Shown here piece after piece: positions 58,867 to 64,000 of a stretch of DNA of 64,000 nucleotides. The notes below the pieces were generated by a model. The model made no database searches. It was not told where the DNA came from and was given only the letters and a program-made list of their open reading frames with translations. The stretch is taken from the NCBI GenBank assembly GCA_950295325.1, contig OX485805.1, positions 39,047,501 through 39,111,500 on the forward strand, read 5' to 3'. A program made the position numbers and the translations under genes. Numbering within the stretch: the first letter of the stretch is position 1; each line of letters begins with the position of its first letter. The stretch is from Polytrichum commune. Lineage: Eukaryota > Streptophyta > Polytrichopsida > Polytrichales > Polytrichaceae.

Positions 58867-61285
58867 TGTGGTATCAAAGCAAGGTTCCAATATTTGAGCT
58901 AGCACCTTGAGGGAGATATGGCTATCAAATGTGCGGGTTATGATGGTGAGGCCGGGGTTTCCAATAGGTTGTGAGGCTCAAATTGGAACAAGGATCATGT
59001 GCAAATGAAGTTTGACCATACCATTGGTTCTAATGACAATGGTGGGCATGAGGGTGGATTCGGTAAGGAAAATGGAGGAGTCCTATGAAAGGGCTCCCGC
59101 AAACCTCAAAAAGTATTTGGGGTCTAGAATACCGAATGCAGTCAAAACCTTGGAAGGCATTAATGTTGGATTGAAATTCCAATTCGAAATGCTTGTAAAG
59201 AAGTGATGTTGAAATGAATTTGGTGGAAATGATGCGTTTGGGCCTCTTAAAGCATATATGCGCGAATTTCACACCCAAATGAATTGTACATCTGAGATGA
59301 ACGAGCTTTCTAAGAAATGCATTGTTTTAGGTGGGTTTCAAAAGCGGGTGGTGAATACCATGTTCAAATTTGCAAAGTTTATTGAGGTCGTGGCGGGGAT
59401 CATCAAAATTGCCAAGAGCATTAAAGCCGATGACCCTGAGAGAAAAGAAAAAAAAAATTTGGCGGTGCCTTACAACAATGGACGTAGAGGGGAGATACTT
59501 GTATCTTGAGGGCAAGTAATTTGTATCTTGAGGCTCAAATGAAGGGGAGAAATGTCTCATGGGTTGACAAAGAGGCAACTCACTCCTCTTGAGCCCAAAC
59601 CTCATAATGTGTTGGGGCTTGCCGACGCGTAGAGTGGGCAAACCCATCAATGTGCCATTTTGCAAGGATGAACCCCATGAAATAAAGGTAGTGGCGATGC
59701 CTTTGACCTTATGATGTGGGACATTAGATATATGTGGAGATTTCACATTATGTGAAATGGATGGGGTGCCCTTATTTTTTAGGACACCTTCTTTGAAATC
59801 CACATGATTGATGTGAAGCGCAAGCTGGTGTGCTTGCAGTGCATTATGATGTGTCATAATGACAAGGACATGAAGTTCAAGTTGACAAGGACTCCTATGG
59901 TAGGAGGACCAAGTTGAATTTGGTCTTAATGGATCAAATGAAAAATGGTAAACATAATGGTCGTGGTTCAATTGGAGCAATTCCAAGAAACGCATGGAGA
60001 GGCTAGGAAAGATGGGCCTTCCCCAAACCACATTTGTGAGATGTTGGTGAGATACAAAGATGTATTCACCAATGTGTTGCTCAAAATGTTACCGCCAAGG
60101 AGTGGAAAGCAACCTTGCTCAACGAGAGATTGAGTCCTTGAGGTATGTGGTGACAAATGAAGTTGGTGGACGAACATGAAGGATGTCAAGGCAATCAAAG
60201 AGAAGAATTGGCCCTTGACTCAAAAATGGCTTAGGTCATTGGTTGGCCTAGCCGACTACTACCACCACTTCATTTGAGATTTTTCTAAGGTTGCTAGGAT
60301 CATCCTTAACTTGTTAAAGAAAGAAATGGCTATCCCAAGAGTGGGATGAGCCTTGCCACCAAGCTTTTGGGAAGCTTAAGAGCAAGTTGTCTTTGCCGCC
60401 CGTGTTCAAGTTTGCGGAGTTTGCCAAACCTTTTGAGGTGCATATGGGGGCAAGTGACTTTGCCATTGGCGGATGTTGATCCAAGATGGATAACCATTGC
60501 ATATGAGAGCATTAAGCTCCATGGTTGTCGAACCTTATCCGGCTTGTGCAAGAAATGGCTATCCCAAGAGTGGGATGAGCCTTGCCACCAAGTCTTTGAG
60601 GAGCTTAAGAGCAAGTTCTCTTCGCCGCCCGTTCTCAAGTTCGTGGAGTTTGACAAACCTTTTGAGGTGCATACGGGGGCCAGTGACTTTACTATTGGTG
60701 GATGTTGATGCAAGATGGATGGCCATTGCATATGGGAGCATGAAGCTCGATGGTTGTCCGACCTTGTGCGACTTATGAAAGAAATGGCTATTCCAAGAGT
60801 GGGATGAGCCTTGCCACCAAATCTTTGGGGAGCTTGATAGCAAGTTGTTTTCGCCGCCCGTGCTCAAGTTCACGGAGTTTGATAAACCTTTTGAGGTGCA
60901 TACGGGGGCGAGTGACTTGGCCATTGGCGGATGGTTAATGTAAGATGGATGGCCATTGCATATGAGAGCGTTAAGCTCGATGGTTATCTAACCTTATCCG
61001 ACTTGTGAAAGAAATGGCTATGCCAAGACTCGGATGATGTTTGTCACCAAGTCTTTGGGGAACTTAAGAGCAAGTTTTCTTCGCCACCCGTGCTCAAGTT
61101 CGCGGAGTTTGACAAACCTTTTGAGGTGCATACGGAGGCGAGTAACTTTGCCAATGGTGGATTGTTGATGTAAGATGGATGGCCATTGCATATGGGGGCA
61201 TGAAACTCGATGATTGTCAAAGAAGACAACCAACTCATGACAAAGAAATTCTTTGTTGTAGTACATTGCTTGAAGATGTGGCATA
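58867..61285 (+). pseudogene. Decayed gag-pol interior of family B element
   Basis: Broken frames run in order. A possible gag remnant is at about 58990-59510 (KKCIVLGGFQKRVVNTMFK). A protease/RT-side piece is at about 59630-59930. An RT piece includes KWLRSLVGLADYYHHF-like sequence (about 60215-60280). Then follow four tandem RNase H segments (60317-61245) and the RNase H continuation QLMTKKFFVVVHCLKMW (about 61225-61280). Stops and shifts are throughout, so no product is expected. Confidence 0.75.
60317..61245 (+). repeat. Four tandem RNase H segments of about 231 bp
   Basis: Units start at 60317, 60549, 60779 and 61009 with AAGAAATGGCTATYCCAAGA. Each encodes KWLSQEWDEPCHQ, SSPPVLKF, FEVHTGASDFAIGG, then in a shifted frame ARWMAIAYESMKLDGC. 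The Asp of the usual TDAS motif is Gly in three units and Glu in one. Confidence 0.85.
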
Positions 61286-61636
61286 TTCAAAGATAATAAA
61301 TTTTAAATTTTAAATAAATAAAATTAACATAAAATTAATATTATTTAAGTGCTTTAAATAAGTTGATTCTTTGGTGTGCAAACTGACTACTTCTGTTATT
61401 TGGGTGAAAAATGAGACGTAAGACGCTATTCTAGCAATGTGAAACTCCAAATAGTAATCCACACTGATTAGACACAATGGTGGATCGCCCGAGGGGGAAG
61501 AAACTACAGTAGTGGTAAGACAACTTGAGGCATTTTCTTATAAGGTGAGTGGGTTTTAAAATGGACACTTTTTCACTCGGCACCCACTTCTCGCGGACTT
61601 CGAAACGCACGATGAGTGCGAGATGATTAGCAAATC

Positions 61637-64000
61637 CAGTGTCGGGAGAGGATTTTTGGGCATAATCGGTCGAGATCCCAGTGTTGCCAACACCAACCGG
61701 CTTACATGTTGACATCAAGTCTTGGTTTTCCATTACTATATTCGAAGAATATTCTGCAAAAACACTCTACACGGATCCGTAGTTTCCCTGGGGTCTTGAA
61801 CTTCAACTGGCTATTTCTCAAGCTCAACCGGTTCATCTGCACTTACCAGTCGCTTCACCCCGTTCGTTGAACAGAACAGATCCAAATCGTGCCTGTAGCC
61901 ACTTTCTGGGTCATGCATTTTGGAGTTCGTATGAATATCCGAATCATCCTCAACGACTTGAACATTGTTGGAGTTATTGAATTAATGGTCATATAGATTC
62001 CCCCCAATCATGCTGACTAGTGCGTTGAGGATGGTGACATCAGTAGAAAACTATGCTGACAAGAACTGCAGCTGAAATCGGCAGCCTGATCTGCAGTTGT
62101 TAAACGATTGCAATTTTTTTTTTTTTTTAACGCCTAAAGTTGCGGAAATTTGGAGGCGTGTATTACACCATTGGAAAGGACTTGAAAATACCTTTCCAAC
62201 GGTATATTACGTGCACCAAAAAGTTGAGAATTTCAGTCCCAAAAGAAAAAACTAAAATCTGTAGTCATTCAGGGACTGCAGATCAGGCTAGTCAAAAGAA
62301 CCGCGGCCGATTTTGGCTGCAGTTTTTTGGGGCATACTTTTCTACTAGTGTCAATAAAATTTGAGCACGTAGTCCAATTCTCTTTCCAAACACATGTATT
62401 TTTGGTGTCCGTTCTTAGGTCCACTCCCAACCATTATCCAATCAAATATATATTACGTGTCCGTTTAAAATGACGGCATCAAATTAGGCACATCTACCTT
62501 CTTCTTCTTTTTAAAAAAAAAATTGCAAATCTATCTCGGAATCAGTGGACACTAAACCTCCCCCTACAAACTTTTGGGGGTATTTGTCAATCGTCAATTT
62601 ATCACGAAACTTAGTGCCAACAAGGCTCAACAATACAAGTTTCTTAGTACAATAATGAAACACTAGAATTGTTAAGTCAAACAATGACCAGCGATTATGG
62701 CACAGAAAAAGCGTAGCAGCTAAAAAACACGTTCTAGGTTTAGTCGTTCGGTTCAACCCTTTCTTGACCAAGAATTGTATGAAGTTTCCGAATTCCATCA
62801 AACCACTCATCAATTGAATCTCCATAATACCGGTGACGAGGCTCCAATGCTTCATTATATGGCTTATTGTTGGAAGCGTAACTCATTCTCAATTTAATCA
62901 ATCCTCTGCAATATTAGCGGATTTGTTCATCGTCCATTGTAATGGAGTTTCAGTACGTAGTACTAAGGATGATCGTCATTTCTGGCCATGTTTTGTGATC
63001 TAAATGTAGCCGGCAGGTGATCATAGTTTGGACTTGTTTGTGAGGACTCCAATTCTCTTCAGCCACATGTAAATTTCAAGTGTGTATAGTGTGGTACCAA
63101 GAATATGAATCTGAAATGGGAATCAATGACGTTCTTGTATTTGAGTTTCACAAAATACGACTAGAACTCATCCTCAGTACTACGTACCAAAACTCCATGA
63201 CAAAGTGATGATGTATAGAAGTCTACTATTTATTGCCGAGGATTGATCCCGGGGTGGCCACTCTTTCCTTTTGAAACGATTGCTTCTGAATCACTTCTAA
63301 TACTTCCAATGGTTTCGTGAACTGTTTTTCTACAAAGCGGAAGAAACATGCAGCTTGGAAAGAGGGCATTGGAAGGAATCCGTTAATCTGATGTGTGTTT
63401 GAATCAGAGAAGGTTTACACTTTCATAATGTCAACTTTTAATAGCAATCTGTAGCAATTGTTCTAAAACTAGGGGTCACCATCCAAGCCCCCTGGGTGTT
63501 GAATTTCACTTGATCTAAGAACACTGCTAAAATTTGTTAAGAAATTTTTGAACCTTAAAAATACTTATACAGATTAAAATAGCTCCCAAGTTCGGCTTCT
63601 TAGAAATGGTTTAGTAGCCCGAAACGAAGTTCTAAAGACGGTGACCGCCGCCGCCAGTGCTGCAGATAGTCGCCACCCCGGATACCAATCTGTAAACTCC
63701 ATAAAGTTTTTACAACTGACAATAAAAGTGTGCTATTGCAGAGGCTTGATTTGAGATCTTAAGCTTCTGACTTGAATCCCTTTTAACAATCTCGAGCATT
63801 CTAACCAGGTGAACTAAACCAGTGTCTGGGGAGGTTTTTGGGCATATTCGGTCTGAGATCTGCGTGTTTCCAAGTCCAACCAGTTACTACATGCTGACAT
63901 CTTTCGGTTTTTCTTTATGATTTTGGAGGTATGTGCTCTAAATTCCTCTAAACTGATCTGTAATTTTCCTGAAGTCTTGAACTTCAACCTGTTAGTTCTC
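61637..64000. repeat. Diverged direct repeats about 2.18 kb apart
   Basis: 61637-61820 and 63815-64000 share TTTTTGGGCATAWTCGGTC, CAACCRG, CATGYTGACATC and TCTTGAACTTCAACTGG-like blocks in order. They may be old LTRs or a segmental duplication; the second copy runs off the window. Confidence 0.6.
62942..63198. mobile_element. MITE-like element with 31-base terminal inverted repeats
   Basis: The left end ATGGAGTTTCAGTACGTAGT and the reverse complement of the right end ATGGAGTTTTGGTACGTAGT match, continuing ACTNAGGATGA, with about three mismatches over 31 bases. The 257-bp unit has no coding capacity. No clear target duplication is seen. Confidence 0.5.

Larger units (their letters stand above)
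46951..61285 (+). mobile_element. Family B Ty3 element hosting a complete family A element
   Basis: The 5' LTR starts TGTCGCGCACC at 46951 and is interrupted at 47919 by a family A insertion. It resumes at 58859 and ends GCGACA at 58866 (977 bp in total). A primer site TGGTATCAAAGCAAGG (initiator tRNA-Met type, one change) follows at 58869. The interior (to about 61285) is a decayed gag/pol remnant. The 3' LTR is not seen, and the sequence simply stops in the RNase H region at an AT-rich junction. Confidence 0.85.
61286..64000. other. Repeat-bearing flank without a supportable gene
   Basis: AT-rich sequence after the family B remnant. A direct repeat of about 180 bp occurs at about 61637-61820 and 63815-64000 (CCAGTGTCNGGRGAGG, TTTTTGGGCAT, GTCTTGAACTTCAACY). 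There is a T run at about 62110 and a MITE-like element at 62942-63198. A minus-strand stretch at about 62745-62900 reads NKPYNEALEPRHRYYGDSID and SIDEWFDGIRKLHTILGQER without stops; it looks coding-like, but I cannot name it or find its neighbours. Confidence 0.45.

Overview
The window reads as nuclear DNA of a non-seed land plant, most plausibly a moss. It has split genes with GT-AG introns and dense Ty3-type LTR retrotransposons. It also carries an NLR gene with the order protein kinase, NB-ARC, leucine-rich repeats, and that architecture (PNL class) is known mainly from mosses. The lineage is an inference from domain architecture, not from a marker gene.

Layout: 1-5035 holds an LTR element on the minus strand (family C: gag, primer binding site, LTR) whose pol lies outside the window. 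5304-9717 holds a plus-strand split gene joining a DNA-methylase-like fold to an FCP1-like (HAD) phosphatase domain, followed by two loosely attached exons; a 22-base palindrome recurs through its introns and one exon. 9718-12216 is tandem and direct repeats, including an 85-bp array. 12234-13717 is a second four-exon methylase-like gene. 13718-14555 contains a duplicated 20-base perfect palindrome and a 7-base repeat. 14530-21752 is a decayed minus-strand Ty3 element (family B), split by a 3.6-kb insertion (16730-20315, TSD CCTTG). 21755-24960 is part of a minus-strand family A element; its LTR holds a solo family B LTR with perfect 5-bp TSDs.

The NLR runs on the minus strand from a likely 5' leader near 38360 down to 25185. 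Its parts are a kinase exon (34297-35982), an NB-ARC exon (32521-33561) and an LRR exon of about 57 near-identical 24-residue repeats (28187-32291). The LRR exon has one in-frame stop and is then cut by a family C LTR (25306-28186), with a leftover LRR piece beyond it. The copy is therefore truncated or a pseudogene.

38461-46439 has no gene I can support. 46440-61285 is a nested retrotransposon complex: a partial family A-like LTR, then a family B element, then inside its LTR an intact and young family A element (47920-58853; 1859-bp LTRs, TSD AAGGG, one 2079-codon gag-pol ORF). 61286-64000 shows only repeats, including a MITE-like inverted-repeat element.

The methylase/phosphatase fusion, its palindromes and the neighbouring methylase-like gene are the least expected content. 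The giant LRR array broken by LTRs and the tandemly duplicated RNase H segment in family B are the next most unusual.
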